32,575 nt of DNA from JBEKSX01 sp049516635. Lineage in GTDB: Bacteria; Bacteroidota; Ignavibacteria; Tepidaquicellales; OLB5. This document shows positions 1 through 8,104 of this stretch, one piece after another. Positions within the stretch are counted from its first letter, which is position 1; each line of letters opens with the position of its first letter. The translations under genes and the position numbers were made by a program. The stretch covers positions 1 through 32,575 of the forward strand of contig JBEKSX010000023.1 of NCBI GenBank assembly GCA_049516635.1. Reading direction: 5' to 3'. The notes under the pieces are model-generated. The model had not been told where the DNA came from. It saw nothing but the letters and a program-made list of their open reading frames with translations, and did no database searches.

Positions 1-320
1 AGAAAGCCGTCATCACAGTTCCCGCATATTTCAACGATAACCAACGACAGGCAACGAAAGACGCTGGCTCAATAGCTGGTCTAGAAGTTGTTAGAATAAT
101 CAACGAACCCACCGCAGCCTCCTTAGCCTACGGGCTCGACAGAACTGAGAAAGAACAGAAGATCATGGTCTTCGATTTGGGTGGCGGGACTTTGGACGTG
201 ACAATAATGGATGTTGGCCGATCGGATCCGAAGAGTCCACCAGTTTTCGAAGTTCTCTCTACAAGTGGAGATACTCAACTTGGAGGAACTGACATGGACA
301 ATACTCTCATCAATTACGTT
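1..320 (+). pseudogene. dnaK: DnaK (Hsp70) ATPase-domain fragment, cut at both ends
   Basis: This is a piece of the nucleotide-binding domain of the Hsp70 chaperone DnaK. Reading in frame from base 3 it shows the family signatures VPAYFNDNQRQATKDAG, INEPTAASLAYG and VFDLGGGTLDVTIM, then VLSTSGDTQLGGTDMDN. That covers roughly 105 of about 600 residues. It has no start codon because it runs off the window edge, and at about 318-323 it passes in frame into a tyrosine recombinase. By hand count GC is about 48% over bases 1-180 but about 31% over bases 361-540. The LGGTDMD wording, where most bacterial DnaKs have DFD, reminds me of archaeal (thaumarchaeal-type) DnaK, but this is recall only. The fragment cannot be a working chaperone. 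It is most likely foreign sequence joined at a contig end; a real rearrangement is the alternative. Confidence 0.85.
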
Positions 321-1178
321 CGTGATCTCGATGACCTGTATAAATTTGCAGCCAGGAAAACCGAATCTAAATCTTCAAAGATCGAACTTGAATACATAGA
401 TGAAGATACTTTAAAAGGTTTCCTAGCGAGCTTCATCGTCGATAACGAGAAAAAATATTCCAAGAAGACAATCTCGCGCAAAATATCCACTCTGAAATCA
501 TTCTATAAATTTTTGAACAGAAAAAAATTATATAATGATAATCCCTCGAAAAAGCTCATATTCCCAAAGATCGGAAAAAACCTGCCCTATGTTATTGACG
601 AAAAATCGATAAATGAACTGTTTGATGATAAATATTTCAGCAAAGATGTGTTCGGTCTTAGGGACAGGGCTATAATAGAGCTGTTATACAGTACGGGAAT
701 AAGATTGAGAGAGCTGATCGACCTTTCCCTTGACAATATTGATCTCAAGAATAATACTATCAGGGTTACCGGAAAAGGGAGGAAAGAGAGAATAATTCCT
801 GTTGGGGTACTTGCTATCGAAGCTCTGGAAAAATATCTCGTTAAAAGAAGAATGTACTTCGAAGAAAAAGAGATGGACTATGACAGGACGGTTATTTTCA
901 ATGCAAAGAACGGGAAGAAACTTTACCCTGCTTTGCTGAACCGCATCACAGATAAATACATATCAAAGGTTTCGGAGATAAAGAAAAAAAGCCCGCATGT
1001 TCTTCGTCATACTTTTGCCACACATCTGCTTAACCGCGGCGCCGATATCAGGGCAGTTAAAGACCTGCTCGGCCATGCAAGCCTCTCCACTACACAGATT
1101 TATACACATGTATCAGTTGAACGACTGAAAGAGGTTTACAAGAGATCACATCCTAAAGCAGACAGAAAGGGCATATAA
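321..1178 (+). CDS. xerC: XerC/XerD-family tyrosine recombinase, N-terminus missing
   Basis: A site-specific tyrosine recombinase, probably the housekeeping Xer enzyme that resolves chromosome dimers at dif. About 285 residues remain of the usual 295-300. The sequence enters at RDLDDLYKF, which in the family lies some 20-25 residues after the start, inside the SAM-like core-binding domain. The catalytic domain is complete: Arg in STGIRLRE (codon at 702), Lys in TGKGRKER, the HVLRH box (His at 996, Arg at 1005), His in LLGHASLSTTQ (1074) and the nucleophile Tyr in QIYTHVS (1101). The frame continues upstream into DnaK sequence, so the ATG at 165 is internal to DnaK and is not the gene's start. 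XerC and XerD cannot be told apart by eye. No phage or element cargo is next to it, which favours a housekeeping role. Confidence 0.85.
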   Translation, partial: RDLDDLYKFAARKTESKSSKIELEYIDEDTLKGFLASFIVDNEKKYSKKTISRKISTLKSFYKFLNRKKLYNDNPSKKLIFPKIGKNLPYVIDEKSINELFDDKYFSKDVFGLRDRAIIELLYSTGIRLRELIDLSLDNIDLKNNTIRVTGKGRKERIIPVGVLAIEALEKYLVKRRMYFEEKEMDYDRTVIFNAKNGKKLYPALLNRITDKYISKVSEIKKKSPHVLRHTFATHLLNRGADIRAVKDLLGHASLSTTQIYTHVSVERLKEVYKRSHPKADRKGI

Positions 1179-1309
1179 TCAAAAATCTAAGGTTATAGGG
1201 ACTAAATGTGAGAAAAATCGGTGTATGCATTTAACATTTATGCAGATCGAACGCCGGTTAAGAATTGTTCAATAGATTGTTCTGAAGATTAATTAATAAG
1301 TCATAAGAG

Positions 1310-1314
1310 GGAGG
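1310..1314 (+). promoter_or_regulatory. Strong Shine-Dalgarno site of the 122-residue gene
   Basis: GGAGG lies 8 bases before the ATG at 1323. Most starts in this window have weak or no such site, so its presence supports both the reality and the start of the following gene. Confidence 0.6.
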
Positions 1315-1322
1315 ACTTAATA

Positions 1323-1691
1323 ATGCCTTTTACAACCGAAAAAACATTTACATTTGTTTATCCTGTTCCGATACCTATTGGACACAATGTAAAAATCCAG
1401 TTCTTTTATTTAACTGAAGGTGTCTTAAAAAAGAAAAAAACTTTACAGCTTTACCAGCCATTAATTACAGATTGTGATACAGGTGTAGAATACGGCAGTT
1501 ATTGGCATTATAAGAAAGTGATGGCAATGAGTGCGAGTTCTTATGAGCCGGAGGAGTATCCGCTTAAAATAAGGGATGATATAGAAGCTGGTGAATTAAT
1601 CAACGGTAAAGTTAAGAAATGCAGAGTACTGACAGAAGCGTTTGCTGATATTTGGAAAATGCAAACCACACTAACGATAGAAGCTGAATAA
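1323..1691 (+). CDS. Conserved-looking hypothetical protein, 122 residues
   Basis: I do not recognise this family. The product is soluble-looking, with no signal peptide or membrane segment, and has alternating hydrophobic patterns suggesting a small beta-rich fold. Examples are KTFTFVYPVPIPIGHNVKIQ near residue 7 and the closing QTTLTIEAE. A KKKK tract lies near residue 36, and two cysteines (CDTG near 51, KCRV near 100) are too far apart for a zinc knuckle. The start is well supported by GGAGG 8 bases upstream. It stands alone between the recombinase (145-base gap) and the AtuA-like gene, with no obvious operon partner, so context gives no function. Confidence 0.75.
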   Translation: MPFTTEKTFTFVYPVPIPIGHNVKIQFFYLTEGVLKKKKTLQLYQPLITDCDTGVEYGSYWHYKKVMAMSASSYEPEEYPLKIRDDIEAGELINGKVKKCRVLTEAFADIWKMQTTLTIEAE

Positions 1692-1852
1692 TAATTTACA
1701 TGAATCGTAAAAGATCATTTAATATTTCAGACCTTGACTGAGTTACCCTTAATGATTTAAGCATAATAAGACACTAATTGGTGATTTGTGTAGCTAATGA
1801 GTATTTGAATTTCTTTTAAGGGATTTAATTTTTAATTTAATTGATTAAGCGA

Positions 1853-2170
1853 ATGAAAAAGAAAATCAAATTGAGAGAGATTTGTCACGGGAGATCGGGA
1901 GATAAGGGTAATGCCGCTAATATTGGATTGATTGCTTATAAAAAAGAAAATTATGAACTTATTAAGAACAAAGTTACGGCAGAGGTTGTTAAGAAATATT
2001 TCGAAGGCATATGCCTGGGCAACGTAGAAAGATACGAGATGCCGAACATCAATGCGTTAAACTATATCCTCCATGATACACTGGGCGGAGGGGGAACGGT
2101 ATCGTTAAAGAACGATGCGCAAGGAAAAACTCTCGCTTCTGCATTGCTTATGATGGAAATTGAGTTGTAA
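1853..2170 (+). CDS. Stand-alone AtuA-like (DUF1446 C-terminal) domain protein
   Basis: About 105 residues matching, from memory, the ferredoxin-fold-like C-terminal domain of AtuA-type proteins. AtuA is linked to acyclic terpene utilisation, and its C-terminal domain is often found as a separate short protein beside acyl-CoA enzymes. The visible signature is HGRSGDKGNAANIGLIAY near the N-terminus and a glycine-rich LHDTLGGGGTVSL toward the end. I chose the ATG at 1853; an in-frame TTG at 1841 would add four residues (M-I-K-R). No clear ribosome-binding site is close to either. The large AtuA N-terminal partner is not in this window, so its role here is unknown. The domain call is moderately sure, the pathway is not. 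Confidence 0.7.
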   Translation: MKKKIKLREICHGRSGDKGNAANIGLIAYKKENYELIKNKVTAEVVKKYFEGICLGNVERYEMPNINALNYILHDTLGGGGTVSLKNDAQGKTLASALLMMEIEL

Positions 2171-2263
2171 TAAAATATTATCAGTAGTCTTCCTAATTTG
2201 ACTGAACTGAAACGGTAATAATATAATTTTATATTTAATAAATAGAACGGATAATAATAGCAA

Positions 2264-3356
2264 ATGTTCGAGAATTCGAAATCGGAACTGAAGAAAATAC
2301 GTGCCAGAATAGATGACCTATGGGGGTATCTTTGAAATTGATGAAAAACAACAATCCGTAAATACACTTCAGATAAAGACCACAGAAAAAGATTTCTGGG
2401 ATGATAATATTAAAGCCCAGAAGATACTGCAGGAGATGGCACGCCTCAATGAATGGATAGATGCATGGAAAGAACTGGATAAAAAATATAATGAGGTTGA
2501 TTCCCTTATAACTCTTGCAGAAGAAGAAAGCGAAGAGACGCTGGAAAGTACGATCGGTGAAGACGTGTCCAAACTGGAAAGTGAAGTAACCGCCCTTGAG
2601 TTCAGGAACATGCTTAAAGGTGCCGATGATGAACGAGATGCGATACTTACAATAAACTCAGGTGCAGGCGGCACAGAAGCGCAGGACTGGGCGCAAATGC
2701 TTATGAGAATGTATTTACGCTGGGGTGAAAAAAATAAGTACAGAACCGATATAGTTGACATGCTCGAGGGTGATGGTGCAGGGATCAAAAGCGTTACGAT
2801 AGAATTTACCGGAAAGTATGCTTATGGTTATCTTAAAGCCGAGAACGGTGTTCACCGACTTGTAAGGATCTCACCTTTTGATTCGAATAAAAGAAGACAT
2901 ACTTCATTTGCGGCAGTGTTCGTTTATCCGATAGTTGATGATAATATTGTGATAGATATCAATCCCGCCGACCTGAAGATAGATACTTTCAGGAGCGGGG
3001 GAGCCGGTGGACAGAATGTGAACAAGGTAGAGACCGCTATTAGGATAACACACATTCCTACAGGTATAGTGGTCCAGTGCCAGAACGAGCGTTCCCAGCT
3101 TCAGAACAGGCAGAATGCGATGAAAATGCTAAAATCAAAACTTTACCAGCTCGAAAAAGAAAAAGAACAGGAAAAAATTAATAAGATAGAAAGTTCAAAG
3201 AAAAAGATTGAGTGGGGAAGCCAGATAAGATCATACGTATTTCAACCTTACACCATGGTCAAGGATCACCGTACGGGGTATGAGACCAGCGATATACAGG
3301 GTGTGATGGACGGCAATATAGACGGCTTTATAAAAAGCTACCTCCTAAGCAGTTAA
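2264..3356 (+). CDS. prfB: Peptide chain release factor 2, made by programmed +1 frameshift
   Basis: RF2 ends translation at UGA and UAA. The 23-codon zero frame starts at ATG 2264, reads MFENSKSELKK and reaches an in-frame TGA at 2333-2335. The rest continues in the +1 frame from 2334, giving 363 residues against 365 in E. coli. The stop-recognition tripeptide Ser-Pro-Phe is at about residues 203-205. The catalytic Gly-Gly-Gln is at about 248-250, inside GGAGGQNVNKVETA. The ATG at 2313 that a simple gene caller might choose loses the true N-terminus. The gene sits 8 bases before the permease gene and then ubiE/menG, probably as one transcript. Regulation is by RF2's own level through the frameshift. 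Confidence 0.97.
2318..2336 (+). promoter_or_regulatory. prfB programmed +1 frameshift site
   Basis: The core is GGGGG TAT CTT TGA: a Shine-Dalgarno-like G run, three bases, the slippery CTT codon, then the UGA stop recognised by RF2 itself. This is the same arrangement as in E. coli (AGGGGGTATCTTTGAC), with A after TGA instead of C. When RF2 is scarce the ribosome pauses and slips one base forward to GAA. Confidence 0.95.
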
Positions 3357-3364
3357 TATACGGA

Positions 3365-4588
3365 ATGTCATATTATTTCTTTTTATCCAGGCGTTTTATC
3401 AGTCCCAAACAAGGTTCAAAGTTTATCTCGTTCATAACCTTTGCAGCCATAATAGGTGTAGCTATCGGCGTTGCGGCATTGATAATCTCTGTCTCCGTCC
3501 TCAACGGCTTTGAAAAAGAAATAACCTCAAGGACAATATCACTTTCTTCGCATATCCAGATAACAACTTTTAAACCTCAGGGTATTAGTGACTACCAATC
3601 CGTAATAAATACTATCACCGACCCTAAATATAACCTGGGTATAATATCAGCCCATCCTTTTGTTCAGCGTGAAGCAGTGATCAAGTTTAAAAATAAAACT
3701 GAGGGGATATTGGTAAAGGGGGTCAGGAACCAGGACAGCATATTTTCCACTCAAAGGAAAATAATCAACGGAACCGCTGTTTTGACTAGAATTGACTCAA
3801 ATACGACGAGCATTATCATCGGAAACAAGCTTGCATCTAAGTTAAATATAGGATTGGGGAACAAGGTTTTCGTCATTGCCACCGTAGGAATGCCTTCACC
3901 ACAGAATACTCCGACTATCAAGCAGTTCATAGTTACGGGTATCTACGAATCAGGTCTGCAGGAATATGACGATGTATTAATATACGTTGATATCCGGGAT
4001 GCACAGATTTTATTTGAAATGAAAAGCAACGTTACAGGAATAGAATTGATGGTTAAAGATATCGATAAAATAAATGAAACCACCAATGAACTGAAACGAG
4101 TTCTCGGGTACCCGTATTTCCCCCAATCGGTATTTAAAATATACAAGAATCTTTTTACATGGGTAGACCTTCAGAAGAAACCAATACCGATTGTATTAGG
4201 TTTGATAAGTATAGTTGCAGCCTTCAACATAGTGGCATTTTTATTGATGATCGTACTTGAGAAAACCGAAACGATCGGTATCCTGAAATCACTCGGGGCT
4301 GCCAACAAGGATATAGTAAAAATATTTTTCTACCAGGGAATGTTCATTTCGGTTATAGGGATAATTCTGGGAAATCTCCTGGGTTATGGGCTCTGTTTAT
4401 TACAGCTTAAATATGATATTATCAAAATACCCGATATATATTATATGACACACGTTCCGCTTCTATTGAGTCTGAATACCGGAGTACTGATAACGATCAT
4501 CACTTTAGTATTGAGTATGCTGGTGAGTATAATACCTTCTTACCTGGCATCCAAACTGAATCCTGTAACTTCGCTCAGGTTCAAATAA
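3365..4588 (+). CDS. LolC/LolE-like ABC transporter permease (FtsX family)
   Basis: An inner-membrane permease of the type that releases outer-membrane lipoproteins to the carrier LolA. The 407 residues show the family layout. There is a short cytoplasmic N-terminus (MSYYFFLSRRF), one membrane segment at about 22-48 ending in SVLNGFEKEI, and a large periplasmic domain at about 50-270. Three more membrane segments follow, with the FtsX-type loop LEKTETIGILKSLGAANKDI between the first two and the end NPVTSLRFK. It follows prfB by 8 bases and its stop overlaps the ubiE/menG start (TAATG). The ATPase (LolD) is not in the window. LolC and LolE cannot be separated by eye; many relatives of this group carry a single such permease. 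Confidence 0.88.
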   Translation: MSYYFFLSRRFISPKQGSKFISFITFAAIIGVAIGVAALIISVSVLNGFEKEITSRTISLSSHIQITTFKPQGISDYQSVINTITDPKYNLGIISAHPFVQREAVIKFKNKTEGILVKGVRNQDSIFSTQRKIINGTAVLTRIDSNTTSIIIGNKLASKLNIGLGNKVFVIATVGMPSPQNTPTIKQFIVTGIYESGLQEYDDVLIYVDIRDAQILFEMKSNVTGIELMVKDIDKINETTNELKRVLGYPYFPQSVFKIYKNLFTWVDLQKKPIPIVLGLISIVAAFNIVAFLLMIVLEKTETIGILKSLGAANKDIVKIFFYQGMFISVIGIILGNLLGYGLCLLQLKYDIIKIPDIYYMTHVPLLLSLNTGVLITIITLVLSMLVSIIPSYLASKLNPVTSLRFK

Positions 4589-5295
4589 TGATGATAGAAC
4601 CGAGCAAGGATAAACAGTTTATAGGGAGGATGTTCGATGAGATATCGCCGACCTATGACAGGCTGAACCATTTATTCAGCGTGATGCAGGATAAACGCTG
4701 GAGAAAAAAAGCAGTAAATTATCTGCTAAGGCAAAATATCAATACCGATCATATACTGGATCTAGCGAGCGGTTCAGGCGACCTTGCCTTAGAAATGATG
4801 AAGCTGAACCCGAAGAGAATATATTCGGTTGACCTTTCCTATGAGATGCTGAAGATCAATAAGAAAAAAATTAACTCAGCAAGAAACTTTATTCTTCAGG
4901 CGGAAGCAGAATTACTTCCTTTCAGGGATGATTTTTTTGACGTTACCGGTATCGCATTTGGAGTGAGAAATTTTGAGAATCTGGAAGGCTGCGTCGAAGA
5001 AATTCAAAGGGTTCTGAAGAAAAACGGAAGATTCCTCACAATAGAAATGTTCAGAGATAATTCTGAGAGTATTACAAGGAAATCATTCGATTATTACTTT
5101 AAAAAAATAGTGCCCAAGGTCGGAAATATACTTTCAAATAGTGATTATGCATACGATTATTTGTTCAATTCGGTCGATTCATTCCTGACGGTTAATGAAT
5201 ATTGCTCGATGCTCGCCAATAAGGGCTTTAAAATAAACTATACAAAGAACAATTTTCTTGGAATTGTTAATACAGTGATTGCGAGTAAAGTATGA
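4588..5295 (+). CDS. ubiE/menG: Demethylmenaquinone methyltransferase
   Basis: A SAM-dependent C-methyltransferase for the last step of menaquinone synthesis. The 235 residues begin with the characteristic FDEISPTYDRLNHLFS at about residue 11. SAM motif I is LDLASGSGDLA at about 57-67, followed by YSVDLSYEML and the family segment IAFGVRNFENLEGCVEEIQRVL. The start ATG overlaps the previous gene's stop; a second ATG follows immediately, so the N-terminus is uncertain by one residue. The absence of other quinone genes, together with this lineage's biology, favours menaquinone over ubiquinone. It would supply the quinone used by the NuoM/NuoN complex encoded downstream. Confidence 0.93.
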   Translation: MMIEPSKDKQFIGRMFDEISPTYDRLNHLFSVMQDKRWRKKAVNYLLRQNINTDHILDLASGSGDLALEMMKLNPKRIYSVDLSYEMLKINKKKINSARNFILQAEAELLPFRDDFFDVTGIAFGVRNFENLEGCVEEIQRVLKKNGRFLTIEMFRDNSESITRKSFDYYFKKIVPKVGNILSNSDYAYDYLFNSVDSFLTVNEYCSMLANKGFKINYTKNNFLGIVNTVIASKV

Positions 5296-5384
5296 ACCGT
5301 CAATCATCATAGGGAAATAAAATTGGTTTATTATTTATTTTAAACAATATTTTCAACAGTCTAAATATTTTTAAATAAAATCTC

Positions 5385-5849
5385 ATGAGAAAAAAAATTC
5401 TGTTTACTTTTATAAAAGGCAAAGCGGTAAAATTTCTGCTTTTCTTATCATTAATTTCATTTCCTTTTAGTGGAAGTGATTGCGGTAACTCAATTGTCGG
5501 GGGTAACCCCGGGGAACTTGCGGGAAAATGGCAGTTAATGTATATGACCGGATACCTGGAGGATGTTTGTCTGGGAGAAGTTGTAGATTACTTTACTAAC
5601 GGTACCGTAACCTTAAAATGCCCGAATTCCGAACAAATAACAAGGAATTATGCGGTTTCTAATAACATTCTAACATACCAGCCGTCAGGACTGCAATATG
5701 ATATTACCTCGCTTACGACAGTAAACCTCGTGTTAACGGGCAGAAATGTATCAAGGACACTGTCTTACAATCGTCTCCCTACCGATTCGAAGGCTATCGA
5801 GGGAGGTACAGCTAAAGGAAGTGATTCTTCTGAAAAACCCCAAAATTAA
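5385..5849 (+). CDS. Exported lipocalin-like protein
   Basis: A 154-residue protein with an N-terminal export signal (RKK start, hydrophobic stretch FLLFLSLISFPFS to about residue 30). A single domain follows, opening GELAGKWQLMYM, with a later region of alternating polar and hydrophobic residues to about 130. This opening and size resemble the lipocalin-like stress proteins common in Bacteroidota. The cysteine in GSDC is not preceded by a proper lipobox, so I call it periplasmic or secreted rather than a lipoprotein. The tail (SKAIEGGTAKGSDSSEKPQN) looks disordered. It is followed after 23 bases by the metalloprotease gene, so the two may be co-transcribed. Function unknown. Confidence 0.7.
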   Translation: MRKKILFTFIKGKAVKFLLFLSLISFPFSGSDCGNSIVGGNPGELAGKWQLMYMTGYLEDVCLGEVVDYFTNGTVTLKCPNSEQITRNYAVSNNILTYQPSGLQYDITSLTTVNLVLTGRNVSRTLSYNRLPTDSKAIEGGTAKGSDSSEKPQN

Positions 5850-5872
5850 TTAAATCTGAAAGGAGTTTTAAA

Positions 5873-7603
5873 TTGAAAAAGTTTTATACATTGGTAAGAA
5901 TTGCGGTTATTCTTCTTTTTACTGCCTTAATAGTCGAATTACCTGATATTGGCTCTGCAAGATCGCGTACTATCACACCGGTAAATTATCTTCAGAACAA
6001 TAATACTATTAATGGAAACAGGGTTTCGGAAATGATACGTAACATCAGATCCGGCTCTTCATTCAATAATGTTTCACTCTTTAGTGTTTCAACTAAAGAA
6101 GAAATGGGTTTAAATAAATACATTAATAACGCTATTTATTTACAGCTTAATCAAAATAATCTCAACCGGATAATCGAAGCTAAAGATAATTGTGTCAACT
6201 TCATATTACCAACAGGAAACGGGAAGAATATTGAACTGGAGCTTGCACGCGTAAACATATTGTCGGGTAACTTTAAACTTACAGCTACAGAAAAATTCGG
6301 AAAAGAGGCATTAGATTATAAGCCGGGTCTTTATTACAGGGGAATCATTAAAGGCGATAATAACTCCGTAGCTGCGATAAGTATATTCGATGATTTTGTT
6401 ATTGGTTTAATTTCCAATAATGACGGTAATCTTGTTCTATGCCCGCAGGATAAAATGCTGGTTAACCGCAATGATTATATATTATATAATGACAGGGACC
6501 TTTTAATAAAAAGCGGTTTTAAATGCGGTGTAGGGGATAATGAGGATAGATTTGTCAGGAATACCGGTAAAAGTATCAATAATATTGTAAACCAGAACTC
6601 AGACCGTTTATCGAAAGATACTGTTATGATCTTTTATGTAGCGGACTATCAAATGTACCTTGACCGGGGGAATAATACAGCAAACTTTATTACCGCTATC
6701 TTTAATAACGTTGCAACCTTATACCAGAACGAATCTATCCCGGTAAATATCTCGGGGATAAACGTTTACAGAACAGAGGATCCTTATGCAAGTGATACAG
6801 ACAGCTATCAGATACTTCTCGACTTCGGATATAATACAAAGGATGATTTTATGGGTGACCTTGCCCAGCTTCTATCAACAGGACACGGGCAAGCACTGGG
6901 AGGGATAGCGTATATTAATGTTTTATGCACACCATATAACAGCAGTGATTATTCAGGAAGATATTCATTCTGTAATATTGATAATTCATTTATTCCCATC
7001 TATACATACTCGTGGACTGTTACCGTTATGACACATGAGCTTGGGCATAACCTCGGTTCATACCACACTCATTCTTGCCATTGGCCTGTTCTTCCGTACA
7101 ATGGTATAGGTGCCATTGACTCTTGTTATTACGCCGAGGGAACTTGTTTTTACTATCTGCAGGCTAATTATAACGGGACAATAATGAGTTACTGCCATTT
7201 GATCGGTGCGATAAACCTGACACTTGGTTTCGGACCTTTGCCTGGTGATACGATCAGATCATGGTATGCTTTAGCATCCTGTATCCATTCAAACGAAAAT
7301 TCATCCGAATTGCCGGCTTATTATAATTTATTGCAAAATTATCCGAACCCTTTCAATCCCTCGACCAATATAAGATTTGCACTGCCTGATGATGGGTTTG
7401 TAACTCTTGCGGTGTATGATATTACCGGCAGGGAAGTTGCAAAGTTATTGAACGGTCAATTTTATACAAAGGGGATATACGGTTATACAATAGACGCAAA
7501 TCAATATAAAATGGCATCGGGAGTCTACTTCTATAAGTTAGAGGTAAACCGCGAGAACAAAAATGTATATTCAGAAGTTAAAAAAATGATATTAATAAAA
7601 TAA
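5873..7603 (+). CDS. Secreted zinc metalloprotease with T9SS sorting domain
   Basis: A 576-residue extracellular protease of the metzincin (reprolysin-like) type. A signal peptide covers about residues 1-30, and a propeptide-like region runs to about 235. The catalytic domain carries HELGHNLGSYH with His388, Glu389, His392 and His398, and the Met-turn around Met438 (TIMSYC). Several cysteines surround the site (SCHW, SCYY, GTCF, MSYC). The C-terminal 90 residues form a type A T9SS sorting domain: QNYPNPFNPST from about 488, YDITGREVAKL, and the closing GVYFYKLEV and KKMILIK. The TTG start at 5873 has AAGGAG 7 bases upstream (5860-5865). It would pass through the Sec machinery and then the SprA-based T9SS, both encoded in this window. 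The substrate cannot be read from sequence. Confidence 0.9.
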   Translation: MKKFYTLVRIAVILLFTALIVELPDIGSARSRTITPVNYLQNNNTINGNRVSEMIRNIRSGSSFNNVSLFSVSTKEEMGLNKYINNAIYLQLNQNNLNRIIEAKDNCVNFILPTGNGKNIELELARVNILSGNFKLTATEKFGKEALDYKPGLYYRGIIKGDNNSVAAISIFDDFVIGLISNNDGNLVLCPQDKMLVNRNDYILYNDRDLLIKSGFKCGVGDNEDRFVRNTGKSINNIVNQNSDRLSKDTVMIFYVADYQMYLDRGNNTANFITAIFNNVATLYQNESIPVNISGINVYRTEDPYASDTDSYQILLDFGYNTKDDFMGDLAQLLSTGHGQALGGIAYINVLCTPYNSSDYSGRYSFCNIDNSFIPIYTYSWTVTVMTHELGHNLGSYHTHSCHWPVLPYNGIGAIDSCYYAEGTCFYYLQANYNGTIMSYCHLIGAINLTLGFGPLPGDTIRSWYALASCIHSNENSSELPAYYNLLQNYPNPFNPSTNIRFALPDDGFVTLAVYDITGREVAKLLNGQFYTKGIYGYTIDANQYKMASGVYFYKLEVNRENKNVYSEVKKMILIK

Positions 7604-7605
7604 CC

Positions 7606-8043
7606 ATGATAAAATTTTATTCGATAATTATATTATTAACCGGTATTATAATACTTCAATCCTGTTCCGGTTCGCATACTATCAGCCGTAAAATAAGAAC
7701 GGGTGATTATACTTTCTACATGACAGACAGCATCGGGAATCAGCTCGCAGATGGAACAATGACACTTGATACAACCTCGGGGAATGTACTTTCGGGGGTT
7801 TACCAGATAACGAATAAATATCTTGAAAACTTTCCCGGACTTAGAACAATGAAAGGAAATTACGCCGGGAATTATGACAGAACAATTCACAGCTTCTACA
7901 TAAATATGAATCCCAAGCTTGCAGATGCTAATGTAATGATAAAAGGAAAGTACACAAGTACATACCTTGCAGGGGAATGGGTTTATTCCACCAATACAGG
8001 TATAATGAGCAGGGGAAATTTTAGAGCTGAACCAAACGAATAA
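7606..8043 (+). CDS. Small lipoprotein of unknown function
   Basis: A 145-residue protein with a convincing lipoprotein signal: MIKFYSIIILLTGIIILQSC, where LQSC is the lipobox and Cys20 the lipidated residue. The remainder (about 125 residues) is rich in Thr, Tyr, Asn and Gly with beta-like alternation, for example GDYTFYMTDSIGNQLADGT and VMIKGKYTSTYLAGEWVY. This suggests a small beta-barrel or lipocalin-like fold. It starts 3 bases after the protease stop, so it is almost certainly in the same transcript. A link to the secreted protease is possible but rests only on position. Confidence 0.78.
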   Translation: MIKFYSIIILLTGIIILQSCSGSHTISRKIRTGDYTFYMTDSIGNQLADGTMTLDTTSGNVLSGVYQITNKYLENFPGLRTMKGNYAGNYDRTIHSFYINMNPKLADANVMIKGKYTSTYLAGEWVYSTNTGIMSRGNFRAEPNE

Positions 8044-8047
8044 AATA

Positions 8048-8071
8048 AAGGGTGTTCGAGAGAATACCCTT
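8048..8071. terminator. Probable bidirectional terminator between convergent genes
   Basis: AAGGGTGT (8048-8055) pairs with ATACCCTT (8064-8071), eight pairs including one G-U, with an 8-base loop. It lies between the end of the lipoprotein gene on the plus strand and the end of purA on the minus strand. The T-tract is weak on both sides, so termination is inferred mainly from its position. Confidence 0.45.
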
Positions 8072-8104
8072 ACACATAATTTTCACTATTAGAAGAAAAG
8101 CTAT

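Noticed and set aside
1..1178. A genuine chaperone-recombinase fusion protein as a new system
   Set aside because: Both parts are incomplete at the join and differ sharply in composition; artefact or relic is simpler.
2369..2788. 139-codon Ser-rich frame on the minus strand over prfB
   Set aside because: Low-complexity antisense shadow of prfB.
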